A DNA stretch of 64,000 nt from contig KV425555.1 of NCBI GenBank assembly GCA_001632425.1, positions 392,795-456,794 on the forward strand, written 5' to 3'. This document shows, in pieces, positions 1 through 11,668 of the stretch. Every line of letters begins with the position of its first letter. Position 1 is the stretch's first letter. The notes under the pieces were generated by a model. The model saw only the letters and a list, made by a program, of their open reading frames with translations. It had not been told where the DNA came from and did not search any database. This DNA comes from Neolentinus lepideus HHB14362 ss-1 (Eukaryota; Basidiomycota; Agaricomycetes; Gloeophyllales; Gloeophyllaceae). The position numbers and the translations under genes were made by a program.

Positions 1-1
1 G

Positions 2-1630
2 GTCATCTCTAAGCAGGGCGGTGCAATACCCCTAGCGAAGAAGCATGACCCTTTCGACCGAGAAGAGACAGCAAGGATCAGAGCAGCCGAAGGCTGGGTC
101 TCACCTAAAGGCCTCGTCAATGACGAAGTGGACATATCTCGCGCCTTCGGATTCTATAATTTGTTGCCAGTTGTCAACGCCCGCCCATACGTCCATACGT
201 ACGCACTAAGTCCTTTGGATGAATTCGTGATCATCGGCAACCGTGGTCTGTGGGACTACGTATCTTACCAAACTGCCGTTGACATTGCGCGTTCCGAACG
301 CGGTGATCCAATGATTGCTGCTCAGAAACTGCGCGATTTCGCGATAAGTTACGGAGCTGACGGAAGCACTATGATTATGGTGATAAGTGTGGCTGAGATC
401 CCCTCGACTGCACGCTCCCGCCAACCTACGATTGATTCCCTTGTGGACCCCGAGTACGGTTCCTCGCTACGGCGCAGACGGCGGGATGAGATTACTGATC
501 GCAATATATCGCGGCTGGACATCGAGGTACAGCCACCAGTCGGGCACGTTGCTTTAGTATTCACGGATATTCGTAATTCGACGCACCTGTGGGAGGTCAA
601 TTCCGGAATGGCGACTGCTATGCGGCTGCATAACAACCTGCTCCGTAGACAACTTCGATTCTGTGGTGGCTATGAAGTCAAAACAGAAGGTGACGCCTTC
701 ATGTGCTCGTTCCCTACCACCCTCTCGGCTCTGTGGTGGTGCCTGTCTGTACAAGAAGCATTGCTCAAGGAGGCATGGCCTTTGGAAATCCTGGAGTGTG
801 AAGATGGGAAGGAGATCATTGATGCCGACGGTCGCGTTATCGAGAGAGGCCTGTCCGTAAGGATGGGCATGCATTGTGGGACGCCTGTGTGCGAAAGGGA
901 CCCCATCACACATCGCATGGATTATTTCGGGCCCGTTGTCAATCGCTCTGCCAGGATCTGTGCTCGCGCAGCTGGAGGCCAGATTATGTGCAGTGCCGAC
1001 GTTGTTCGCGAGATTAACGCTAAGGTCCTAGGCACTGAACCTGAAACAGAGTACTCTCCCTTGCAGACACCTCAAGCCATCGAGGCCATAAATCAGATTG
1101 GGATTGAGCTCGTTCCCGTTGGTGAAGTGAAGCTAAAGGGCCTGGAAATTCCGGAGACGCTTTCGATCGCATATCCTCGTGCACTCGAGAGCCGGAAGGA
1201 TCTTAAGGACGATGAGCCAAGCGAGAGGACATCGAGAATCCAGTTCAGCGTCGAGCAGATGCGCCAATTGGAGCTGTTGGCACTTCGCCTGGAAGCACTC
1301 AGCTCGGGCAGAGTATTTAGACCCACACCGGAGCGCAGAGGCAGCACCGCAGGACTCTCGCCCTCCGACGCGACATCGTTTGAGTCGTATATCATCTCTG
1401 GAGACCCGCAGCTCCTTCTTCCTCCCATCAACGACAAGGCATCTGATACTGACTTGATGGTCCTGCTGGATTCTCTTTCTTTACGCATCGAGAACTCTTT
1501 GAAGGCGTTAGCTCTCAGACACTTGTCAGAAGATGAAGGCATTAAACGCGTCCTAGCTTCCCTCTTGGTCGACAGACAGAACGATGAACGGACTTCGCGT
1601 GCTTTGTTATCACTCTTTGACGTTAGCTAG
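2..1630 (+). CDS. CYR1: Adenylate cyclase, C-terminal part (5' end outside window)
   Basis: This is the 3' end of a fungal adenylate cyclase gene, the enzyme that makes cAMP from ATP downstream of Ras/G-protein signalling. The frame is open from base 2, so the gene begins outside the window. The first ~170 residues resemble the end of the PP2C-like domain (FGFYNLLPVVNARPYV, then VIIGNRGLWDYVS). The class III cyclase domain follows at about 540-1190. It shows the metal-binding block ALVFTDIRNSTHLWE, the KTEGDAFMCSF block, and a DYFGPVVNRSARI segment that normally carries the catalytic Asn and Arg. A tail of ~150 residues follows. No intron is evident in this part, and the frame stops with TAG. 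The leucine-rich repeats and Ras-associating region expected upstream are not in the window. The family call is firm. Confidence 0.93.
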   Translation, partial: VISKQGGAIPLAKKHDPFDREETARIRAAEGWVSPKGLVNDEVDISRAFGFYNLLPVVNARPYVHTYALSPLDEFVIIGNRGLWDYVSYQTAVDIARSERGDPMIAAQKLRDFAISYGADGSTMIMVISVAEIPSTARSRQPTIDSLVDPEYGSSLRRRRRDEITDRNISRLDIEVQPPVGHVALVFTDIRNSTHLWEVNSGMATAMRLHNNLLRRQLRFCGGYEVKTEGDAFMCSFPTTLSALWWCLSVQEALLKEAWPLEILECEDGKEIIDADGRVIERGLSVRMGMHCGTPVCERDPITHRMDYFGPVVNRSARICARAAGGQIMCSADVVREINAKVLGTEPETEYSPLQTPQAIEAINQIGIELVPVGEVKLKGLEIPETLSIAYPRALESRKDLKDDEPSERTSRIQFSVEQMRQLELLALRLEALSSGRVFRPTPERRGSTAGLSPSDATSFESYIISGDPQLLLPPINDKASDTDLMVLLDSLSLRIENSLKALALRHLSEDEGIKRVLASLLVDRQNDERTSRALLSLFDVS

Positions 1631-1817
1631 TTTTCGACGCATTTAATTGTTTTCGGTTGCACTGTGAATGTTTTGAATGTTGTAAAGTAACTTATTCGCT
1701 TTCGATTTCAGTTGTCTTGTGTAGTTTATTTGTATTGTACGCCAGTACTAGTTGCATCCCATCGTGGAGGAACGATAGACACGGACCGCAGGCCTTCACC
1801 TCCAGAGAATACAAGGA

Positions 1818-4800
1818 TCATACATGAGTGTTATTCCATATTGACCGAACAACGAAATCAGCAGAACTAGGTGAAGATACTTTGGACAGCGCTGGGTTCA
1901 GTAGGAATTGCACTGGTGCGAACGGTGAGTAACAAGGACATCCTACATGGAGTGATCACTATTACCTGTACGGTCGATGCCCGGGATAAGGTAGAAACCG
2001 TTCGTTGGAAGACCCGTCGTCGTGTCCACGAAGTACCCAACAGTACCGGACGGGTGGTCAAGCCATGTCCAAGGTGCGACACCTCCCTTCGCAGAAAGTG
2101 TGAACGTGTAGTTACTTCCGGCAGTCATGCTGATTGCTGGATCGACGAGCGACGTGTTCGCCAACGACGCAGGGGTGAACTGAAAAGGCGTCAGTGAGTT
2201 CACAGTACAAGTAGGATAAGTCAATCAAGGCTCCAAACTTACATACTGCTCGTTCGTGACGGTCTGATTGTCGGCCTGGGCAGTCAAGTTCATGAGCATG
2301 AAGACGTCGGTGGCCTGCGAACCCGCGGGGAGAATAGTGTCCAAGCCGGTCTGGGTCATCAGAATCGAGTTGTTCAACGACGGGACAGTAAATTCGTGCG
2401 TCATTGTATCGAGCTCCTTGCCGGACCAGTCGTACCACGTCAACTGGGCGGTACCCGTTACATCACTCCACCGGTCGGAGGTGACGAGAATCTCGAGCGT
2501 CTCGTTCTCCGGCGTCCAGAAGGAGCTGACAATAACCGGGCTGTAAACATTCGCGAGTTCGTAATTCAAGACTTTCCACCTTCCCGAGTATTCCACCGCC
2601 GACCAACTCACTCCCTGCCAGATGTCGTTCAGCTGCCAGACCAAACTACCCAAGTTATTCTCCCCCGCCCCCGCGCCGCGGCGGTACCATGCTATCTGCG
2701 CGGCCATGGTCATGGACTGGAAGATCTGTGTACTGTAGGCCCACTGCGCGAACGTCTGATTCGAGTCGGATGTTCCTGGGGTGGGCAACCATAACTCGAC
2801 GCCGCTGGTCATTTGGTATTGACCTTGAGGGGCGTTTGGGTTGGGGAAGGCCAGACTGCCTGCGGGCGGGTGGTGGTCACGCGACATGACGACGGTGGAG
2901 TTGAAATTGAAATCCTCAGGATTCTCGAGAACTTCTTCCCAGCTGTAGAAGGATGGCATCGAGTGGAAGCCGAACTCGTTCACGAACCTGCCCGGCGATT
3001 GTCAACGGGGAGCGGGTGCAAGGTAGATGCCGTACTTACCTAGATACGGGGAATGTGCTTAGATTGAATGCCTGAGAGGCATCATAATTGTACCGCTCTT
3101 TAATATATGAGTTGTTCAGGTCTAGTAAGCAGACTTCGCATAACACACCTGAATTGCCATAGATGTAGCCAGGTGTGGCATTGAGAAAACGAAGCACATA
3201 GGGGTCCAAGCTCAGAACGCCATGCGTAGTAGAGCAATCCGTATATGGCACCTGAGACAAAATTATGGTTAGTGGAAAGACAAGAGATAGTCGGACTTAC
3301 CGACTGGCTTTCTGAGCTTACGATGCCGTACAGATAATCCTGGAACAGAGTTACGAACTAACCGCCGGTAAACATCTATCAATATTTCCCTCCTCGACAT
3401 TAGACTCCACGCACCTCGTTCAAATAGTGCGTGCCATTCGCCAAGCTCGTATTTGTTTGCAATACAATCCCCTCAATCTCATTACCACCCGCCCACTGCG
3501 CATTACTCGGGTGCACATTCACCCTCCTCACATTCTGCCTGACCTCGGGCTCGACATTTTCGAGGAGGAACGGGTTGATTGGATACAGTGAATCCGAAAA
3601 GATCAACTCCGACCACGCAAGGATCCCAAGCTCGTCGCAGAGGGAGTAAAAAGAGTAGAGTCCGCCAGAGACATCGGACGAGGAAGGTTGGTACATCCCG
3701 CCACCCCATACGCGCAGCATGTTCTGTCCGCTCAAGACCGCCGCCTGCAACACCCACTCCACCTGCTCCGTCGTGATCCTGGAATAGAAAGGATCAAAGG
3801 GGATGATATTTGTGCCCTTACTATAGAACGGCACGCCGTTAATCTCGAAGTGCCACTGATCGCCAGGGGTAATGCCTCTCTCTGCCACCTCTTGCTCAGT
3901 GTAAGCCGTCTGCGCGAGGCGGATCGTCCTGAAGCCAGTTGCGCGCGTGAAAGAGATGCTCAAGGGGAAGTCAAGAATGTGAAAATCAAAGGTGACTGTG
4001 AGGTTGTACAACTTTGGGCCCGTAGCCAGGTCGTGTGTGTACCATCGCTGCGGGAGGCCCTCGGGTACGGTCCACAGTGCGGTCACCCACGACGGGTTTA
4101 GCGTGTCTCCGGGCAACGACTGTACGGGGATTGGGTACGAGGTCAAATTTAATTCCGGGATAGCTAGCGTGACGGTCGGTCGGAATATTGGGAGAGCGGA
4201 GCGGAGAGAGAGAGAGACGTTGACGTTCCAGGGCGCACTCTCGTCGTATGTGAGGGTGAAAGGGTCGGAGATTGGCTTGAATATGTCGATGGAGGACTCT
4301 TCGAGGAAGACAAGGTCTTCACCGAGGGACGCGGTTGTGAGGGAGGTAGGGTCCAGGAGGGTGACGAGATACGCGGGTTTGAAAATGCCTGTGGGCACGA
4401 AGGCCGGTCCCTAATTCAATGTGAATCGAATGGAATGATCGTGAATCCCGTCCAACTTACCCAGTCCCACCCGAAGTCGTCGTCGATCTTACGGATCCAC
4501 TGACGGACGCCGGGGTATTCAAACTACATAGAAAATCGGTGAGGAACATAAGCATCAGATGTAAAGGTGATAATTTAAGGGTCCATGGACGTACATCATC
4601 AACAGTTGTAACGTTGGCAGTATTCGGGAAATACTCGGCGTCGGGACGTGCAGTGACGTTCAAGCCGTAGTACCAGGCGGACTCGAAGGCGACTGTTAGG
4701 TTGTTGTTCCCGGATTGAGGAGAGACAAGTATTCCTGTTACATCAAAGACATATTGGCGGAATTGGTTGTTCACCCAGGCCACGGGGTGACCAGCCAGCG

Positions 4801-5249
4801 TCTAAAGGTCATTAAGTTTTGGCATATTAACTGGCACCAATGTGAGATACGTACAATGTTCGCGATAGTGTCCAAACCATAGAAAACCAGCAGTACTCTT
4901 TCGCCAGGGGTGTGGGCATACGTAGATGTAAATGGCGTTAGGTCGGCCGTGTAAGTCCAGTTGTCATTTACGATCCACCGTTGCAAGTCGTCTTCGACGA
5001 GAAGTAAGAATTGTTGCACGAATACAACCATGTTAAGTGCATACCATTGATACCAAGCAATGGCTCGGAGATTATTCCTGCCTTTAGCAGATCCAGATGT
5101 GCCTGTGATGGAACAGAACCAGGTATGGCAATTGTCCCATTCGCATTCTTGAGAGTCCATGAAAGACCAGACAAATCAAAGGTCCCGCCGAGAACCAAGG
5201 CAGGTAAACAAGCAGCAGCTAATCCGCGAAGGAGAGCAGCTAACACCAT
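1818..5249 (-). CDS. Beta-mannosidase, glycoside hydrolase family 2, secreted
   Basis: Exo-acting beta-mannosidase, which removes beta-1,4-linked mannose from the non-reducing end of manno-oligosaccharides. The start at 5249 puts a signal peptide (LAALLRGLAAACLPALVLGG) at the N-terminus; an upstream in-frame ATG at 5288 would add 13 residues before it. Family blocks in order are DNWTYTADLTPF, the GH2 core around NMLRVWGGGMYQ, WAGGNEIEG with the acid/base Glu, and VNEFGFHSMPSFYSWEE with the likely nucleophile Glu. A C-terminal beta-domain ends in the motif VVRSIWNNTHV. Many N-X-S/T sites fit a secreted glycoprotein. The coding sequence is split by at least eight short introns. I placed the last one by joining DRT to VQFLLN with the acceptor near 1913, which gives the TGA at 1818-1820. 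It is convergent with the cyclase gene. Confidence 0.92.
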
Positions 5250-6218
5250 GGTGACTGGTGACTGGTGCCTGCGTCGGACAGGTAGCATCTCCCACAGCTT
5301 TTATATCATTTGCAGATTACATACAACTGCACCGGAAAATAGGCCAGTCGTGGGCAGCTGACCAGCCTTCATACATGGTTCCCCACGACGATGTCCGGTA
5401 GAGCTTCACGCGCATCACAGAGGAGAAAACTGAAGAAGACATGCCAAAGAGATTGATGCATCTCACTTCGATTCGTATGACCCCGGGCCGTGCGCACGTG
5501 GTCGAGAACAGCGGCCGCCAGCGCAAACTTGGAAGGATTGTTACAGCGCTCAAAGTCGAGGCCAGGGCATGAAAGTTCAGCAAAATGTGGTAGTCGGAGC
5601 GGAAGGAAAAAGGAACGGCGCGCCGACGGAGAATATTCGGGCGTAGAACCAACGATCCTCGCAAGAATTAATATATTTGAACGTGGCGCGCAGTACCTAC
5701 CCTTCAGTGAGAAGTTGGGCCAGAGAAAGGTCGTGAATTTTTTTCGGGACATATGGTGGCAATTGGCGCCCAGTTGAAAATCTGACCATTTTCTGCGGAC
5801 TCGGATCCGTATTTATCATTTAAGCTACAGAGCTGAGAGAGCCCACACTGCAGCCGGCGTGGATTGTTGAGAGTCTGTATTGAATGACAACAAACACGAT
5901 ACATAATATCCATCTCAACACGGACTCTAAACGCCCTCACAGAGGACTATTAGAAAAAAGAAAATTTCAGGATAGATAGGAATCAAGAACCCATGGCTTT
6001 GGTGTTCGGTTGCGCACTGAAGGCGTAGGGCACTCCTCCAATCTTCTTCTGGCCAAGGAAGTGGCAACTTTTGGGGATACAGAAGTCCTAACTCTATCGC
6101 TACGATGTCACGCATCACGTGGCAGGTAGCGATGGTCACACTAACGCGTCGAGAATGTGGTGCTGCCATCTGCTACGGTATTCAACGCGACTTTTATTTG
6201 CAAGAGACAAATTCGCGA
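5250..6218. promoter_or_regulatory. Intergenic promoter region between beta-mannosidase and cysteine-synthase-like gene
   Basis: This spacer separates two divergent genes and should hold both promoters. Two CACGTG E-boxes are visible, at 5495-5500 and 6116-6121. The second reads TCACGTGG and lies about 100 bp before the chosen start codon of the cysteine-synthase-like gene. CACGTG is the core site of fungal Cbf1-type bHLH factors, which act on sulfur genes in yeast; that it works so here is inference. No other coding signal is convincing. Confidence 0.4.
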
Positions 6219-8494
6219 ATGTCCTGGCTATCTCTCCCGCCCTCTGTGACAGTCTGGTTTCCGGACAGAACAGTCTCCCGGCACATATTCTATGGTGTTC
6301 TCATTGGCATCTCGTTCTCACTAGCTTCAATGGCACAGTACAGGAGGGAGAAGAAGGAGAACAAGATTAACGAAAAGTTTGAACCCAGGCCGATTGAGCT
6401 CAGAAGCGACGATGTTGTAGATGGGGTGGTCGGGCTTATAGGTGCAGCAGGAGTCATGGTGTGTACATGCCTGGAGAAGAGAATTGATCGTGGGCAATAG
6501 GAAACACGCCTCTTGTGAGAATACCCTCACTAAGTCGGGCTCTAGGTGTAGAAATTCTCGGAAAGGCAGAGGTTAGTACACTGTTCCATATTCATGTTAC
6601 TCAGTAGTCCTTTACTTATGTAGACGGACGCGGATGAATCTAGTTTTTGAACCCGGGTGGAAGTGTGAAAGACCGTGTTGCACTTCGAAGTGCGTTACAA
6701 CGGTACACAATTGCTATAGCGATGTCGTAGTAAACTCTGCTCCAGTGATCCAGGATGCTGAACAGGCGGGATATCTCCATCCTTACACTGGTTCGCGAAT
6801 ATTTGAAGGGACAGTCGGGTCGACAGGTATCTCGATTGCTACAATAGCTAAAGCGAAGTGAGCTCCAGATTTTCTATTAACTTCATCGAAATATTTCATT
6901 CATCTCTCCCTAGGGGATATGACGCCAGTACGCTAACGGCCCGAGCAGTTTCTACTTGCCTGTCATGCTAATTCACTCGCTGAATTGAAGCTATCATCAT
7001 GCCGGACGACGTCGCCAAAGAAAAAGTTCAAGCCCTCAAGTGCCTTGGCGCAGACATCGAACAAGTCCGTCCGGCCAGCATCGTCGACAAGAAACAGGTC
7101 CGTCCTTGCCCTCTTTCTCTGCCCCCTCCCTACGCTATTAAATCAACTCTCTCGTATTAGTACGTCGTACGTAATTCGTCCCATCTCCTTAAGATGGAAT
7201 GATCTGCTCATTGAGCCCTCGCTAGAACCTCGCTCGCCAACGAGCACTCCACTACGGCCAGGACCCTTCGACTTCCTCTTCCGCACGGCCCCACATCCAA
7301 ACAGCTACCTCAACGGTAGTAGTGACTACCACTGCGTCGGAAGATGTAACAGACGGGCTGGATGCTGTGAAGGAGGAATTGAGGAAGACGTCGAGGGGGT
7401 TCTTTGCGGACCAATTCGAGGTGAGCTCTCCGAGTTCAGGTTGTTGGTAGTGGCGCGGGTATGTGCGGCACGGGTGGTGAAAGAGGGATACACTATTGAT
7501 GCTGATGCTGATGCGGCATGAGGACAGAATATGAGCAACTTCCACGCGCACCTCGAAGGCACTGGCCCGGAAATATGGAGACAGACGAATGGGAGGGTCG
7601 ACGCGTTCGTTTCTGGGGCAGGTAAGATCTGCCATACTTGGCGCGGCTCTTAGATGGCTAAAGCACTGATACAGGCACTGGCGGCACCATAGCAGGCACG
7701 GGCCAATTCCTCAAATCCATGAACGACGACATCCTCGTCGTCCTCGCCGACCCGGAAGGCAGCGGTTTGTACAATAAGGTCAATCTCTACATCATGCGCG
7801 ATCGCGATACTAATAGCGGGCTGAATAGATCAAATTTGGTGTAATGTATGACAGAAAGGAGAGGGAGGGGTCGAAGAGGCGCCATCAGGTAGATACGGTG
7901 GTGGAGGGAATGTAAGTGGCCTCCTTCCTTCTCACTGTTCCCAAAAAAAGTCAGCTAATTACCTTCCTGTAGCGGGAATAATAGGATGACGAACAATATT
8001 GAGATGGCGGTGTCGAACATCAACGATGCCTACCGGTATGTATACCTGCCTCCTCCCCTAGTTCTATTTATTAACACTGATAAATTGGTCAGGATAACAG
8101 ACGAAGAAGCGGTGGCGATGTCCCGATATCTCGTCCAACACGACGGGCTCTTCCTTGGATCGAGCAGTGCCTGTAATCTCGTCACTTGTGTAAAGCTAGC
8201 GAAGAAGATGGGATGGAAGGACGGGCAAAGGATCGTGACCATTTTGTAGGAGCAACTCCTCTGATTACGCTCAAAGTAGCTGCTGACAATCATATACGTC
8301 TTGCAGATGTGATTCCGGGAGCCGTCATTATTCAAAGGTGGAAGTCTTCCGTTCCTTCACAACTTGCTCTAGAGGAGCTCAAGGCTCTACAGTTCTGGAA
8401 CGACGATTACTTGCAGAATGCCGAAATCTCCATCGATCCCTCACTCATCACCGACCTCCTCTCCTCACCCTCCGGAACCTATCAGACGAACTGA
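6219..8494 (+). CDS. MCY1: Membrane-anchored cysteine-synthase-like PLP enzyme (yeast Mcy1/YGR012W type)
   Basis: PLP-dependent enzyme of the cysteine synthase / cystathionine beta-synthase fold, related to the yeast mitochondrial outer-membrane protein Mcy1. An N-terminal hydrophobic anchor (IFYGVLIGISFSLASMAQY) is followed by RPIELRSDDVVDG and the GLIGNTPLVRI block. FLNPGGSVKDRVALR carries the expected PLP lysine. Next come FEGTVGSTGIS, IIMPDDVAKEKVQAL, the glycine loop SGAGTGGTIAG, ADPEGSGLYN, RRHQVDTVVEGI, and finally CDSGSRHYSKFWNDDYL near the C-terminus. The gene is split by about ten short introns. One pair flanks a six-base exon at 7161-7166, needed for the conserved tripeptide YVN. 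An in-frame ATG at 6105 is possible, but its extra residues look like leader sequence. Whether the enzyme makes cysteine is not settled for this subfamily. Confidence 0.9.
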
Positions 8495-8684
8495 TCGAAT
8501 CAGGCACAGTGAACTTACGGAGCAGTAATAATCTAAGTAGTGTACACACACAATGCAATCTAGGTATGACAACAGAAAGCGAGATTAAGATGAGCGTGGG
8601 GTGTATGCATGCTTGTATGATACAATGCAGATGTATATGAAATACAAAATAAGGAAAATGAATATTTCGGTGAGCAGGGATATA

Positions 8685-11083
8685 CTAGCCGGGCCAACTT
8701 GACTGAGGGAATAGGGATGACTGCGATAATGCGGGTGTTGCCGTCTGTGCGCCGTTTGGCGGCGCCATCGAGCTGGAACCTGGAGGTTTCGGTGAGACAA
8801 GACCGTGTACACTTGTCGTGGCAGAGCTGTGTAAATAATGTGTATCAGGATAGGGCTCGGGACATGGCAAACAAACAGATGTACTTATTATCCTGATTCG
8901 TCGAGGCGTCCTGGCCAATTCTGAGATACCCGGCCTGGACGAGAAAGTCCCACACGCGACTCGTCTTGTTGACGTCAATCTTGACGAGGTCACGGGCTTC
9001 TCTGCGGCGCAGTTTGCCACCGCGGCGGGCATACTCTCGCACCAGTGTTTCTTTGATAACGAGGTACGGCTTCGGAAGGATGCGGAGTTGGGAACAAAGG
9101 GTTTGCTCAGCTTGTGTAAGGAGATGAAGTGAGGGACTGTTGGCGAGGTTAAGAGGGGCCGCTGTTGCAACCATCAGATTAGGCTGATATGAGAAAGCTA
9201 AATGATACACTTACGAGGCTTCCGAACGGAGGGTCCAACTGAAGAGCTTGGTTGGGATGCAGCTGGTTGACTGGGTGTCGGCTCTCGCGACCGACTTCGC
9301 CTGTCCCCAACAGACAGTATACTACCATGTCTCCCTTCTGGTCCCGACGATCCTCGTGCGCTGTGCGCACGTAATTGCTGAACCCTTTCAGGAGGAAAGT
9401 GGCCTTTGTTGTAGTCTTCTTTCGCTTTAGCCTAGAGATGTCTTGTTAGGTTGTCATCGAGGGTCATTCCATGAGACATTACCCTTTTGGCGGCGTCTAT
9501 CTCGTACTGCTCAATGTCGGCAGCCGTTCGTAGACCCAGTCTACGATACGTCTGTAATTCTTGTATTCGTCTCCGTAATGAATGCTCATCTAGGCGGAAT
9601 TCTTCAGTCTATCGCTCGACAAGTTGTAAGCAGTAGGACTCACATAGGATGTCAGTAACAAATTCCTCGAAATCCTCGCTAGTCTGAAGCTTCGCAAATG
9701 GTCGCAGTCTGGTAATGATTTCTTTTTCCTCTCTCGGCCGCTTCTTGTCGTTGGCTTGCATCTTAGGCAGAAATTAGCTGAAGCAATACAACTACGCCAC
9801 GGAAACAGACCTTCTTATAATCTAGCAGGCCTCTATCAAACATGAGAGCCTTGGCCTCACCCCGCTTCTGCACTCTCTGACTGTACATTTCTAATAGCGT
9901 TAATTTAAATGCAAGAGAATCTTTCGTCTCGAAAGGTGGAGGCTGTGTTAATTCCTCCACTTCATTCTCGTCGTCTGCGTGCTCGGTCTGCGCATCTTCC
10001 GCTTTCGGTGCTTGACTACCTCGCCTATTGTTATCTCCATTAATAAGGCGAGAACTGTGGCCATTTGGGAGACTCTTGGAGAATCCGTTCAGCAAGCCTT
10101 TACCGCCATAACTCGAGACAGCATTTGAACGCCTTTCCTCTTCCATTTTGGTCCTCGCTTTGACGTCTGGATCGTTTTCGTCTTCGATTATTTCATCGCC
10201 GCCGTACTCCATGCACATGCCGAATTCAAGATCTTTGACGAGGTCCTCTGCGTCGTTGTCCAGCTCATGCTCAAACTCTAGACGACCAGGCAGGAAGGTA
10301 GCAACTTCGTGGACACCAGGGGCCGATGTAACCGGCTTGAACTGTGTAGGCGTCGGTTTTGTTTCGGACATCCGGGCCTTCTTTCGTTCCCGGAAGTCAT
10401 GCTCGTTAATGTCGAATTCGCGATCCATAGGCTGTGGGCAATGTCAGGGATGTCGCTGCACAGTTGACTCGAGAAAGTACTGACGGGTAAAGGCCAATAT
10501 GGAGAGTCTATGTATACAGCATTATAATGCTCTTCGACCTCTTCCTTTGTACGCAGGCCACCGATATGTGCCGCAATTGCCTGCCAATTCCCGAGTCCAA
10601 AATAAAGGATCCCTTCGAGAAGCATATTCTCCCTATTATAATAAATCGATCATCAAACCAATCGCGAGTAGGTAGTGACTTACTCATCTGCAGACCAATC
10701 TTCAGCGAAGATAGGATAGTTATGAGGTTCCTTTGCACAGCGGTCAGTGCTCAAACATTCGGAATTATAACTATTCTCTGGTTACCATCACACGGTATGC
10801 ATGATTTCTCTTGTGATTTCGTATCTCCTGGCCATCGCAGAAGCATAAAGGACAGATGTCCACGCCGTCCTCAGTATCGCAAGCAGGATCTGCACATTTT
10901 ATATGCACGGAGTGAGTTAAATCGCGGGTGCATACATCGCATGTTATCTGTACGCCAGGCTCAACGGTGGCTTCAAGTCACAGCGTGAGAAACAGAGTTA
11001 GCCACAGAGTCGAATGAAGGAAACATACAATATGACTTATTGTCCTCCTCGTTCCGCTGCCTCTTCCTATGAGTATGGGTCAT
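8685..11083 (-). CDS. ADA2: Transcriptional adaptor ADA2 (ZZ, SANT and SWIRM domains)
   Basis: Subunit of the SAGA histone acetyltransferase module, where Ada2 joins Gcn5 and Ada3 and stimulates acetylation of nucleosomes. The start at 11083 opens a short basic leader (MTHTHRKRQRNEEDNK). A ZZ zinc finger follows, with cysteines in ITCDVCTRDL, KCADPACD and ICPLCF. The SANT/Myb domain contains YFGLGNWQAIAAHIGG and EEVEEHYNAVYI. The ADA middle region includes FLPGRLEFEHELDNDAEDLV. The SWIRM domain (EYARRGGKLRRREARDLV, then VWDFLVQAGYL) lies at about 8910-9170. A splice at the end of SWIRM leads to a Ser/Pro-rich tail ending in SSWPG. Domain order and length match the family. It shares a 585-bp divergent promoter region with CTR9 and converges with the cysteine-synthase-like gene. 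Confidence 0.93.
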
Positions 11084-11668
11084 AAGAGTCACTGTGAGGG
11101 GATTTGTATTGTCCTGAATCTCGGGCAAGGTTCGGTTGAATTGATATTGGGACCGAATTCGAATGAGGGCCAGAATCCGTGCTCCGATGTGCTGAAGCTA
11201 TGAAAGCATCCAAGAGATATGATGTCGTAGTCCGGTGCCACACGCTACTTTAGGTCGGGGGTATTGCAAACACAAAGCTGTGACGACTGAAACAGTGAAG
11301 CTGCTGCAGCAGAGGTCCGGTTGATTAGAGAGTAATGCGCGGAATCCTAAAGCAAAGACGAGGGGTTACACTGACCGATGGCGGAGCAGGCTAGGGTCGT
11401 GACTGGGGTGGCCGACGGACGTGCACGTCGTCGCGCGCGATGGACAGGCGCGTACTGACACGCAAACATGTGCATACAAAAGCGGACATCCCGCGCCACC
11501 TGGCCTGTTCTGAGTGCGGTGGCTGCAAGGTTCACACTTGCATCTAGGATCTATGAGCATATTATAACACTCTTGCTTGAACAAATCTGCACGGCTGCAC
11601 CTGTCTGGGATCGACTCTATACCAATTCTAGGGACGGGACACAGCAGTAAACGTGCAAGTTGTCCAGA
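11084..11668. promoter_or_regulatory. Divergent promoter region of ADA2 and CTR9
   Basis: The spacer lies between the start codons of two divergent genes, so it must hold both promoters and 5' leaders. I see no long repeat, no coding frame with family resemblance and no clear TATA box in a convincing position. Confidence 0.4.

Noticed and set aside
3122..3148. A 27-nt GT...AG segment inside the beta-mannosidase exon read as a possible intron.
   Set aside because: Too short for this genome; the 51-nt choice with the acceptor at 3098 restores the expected family sequence.
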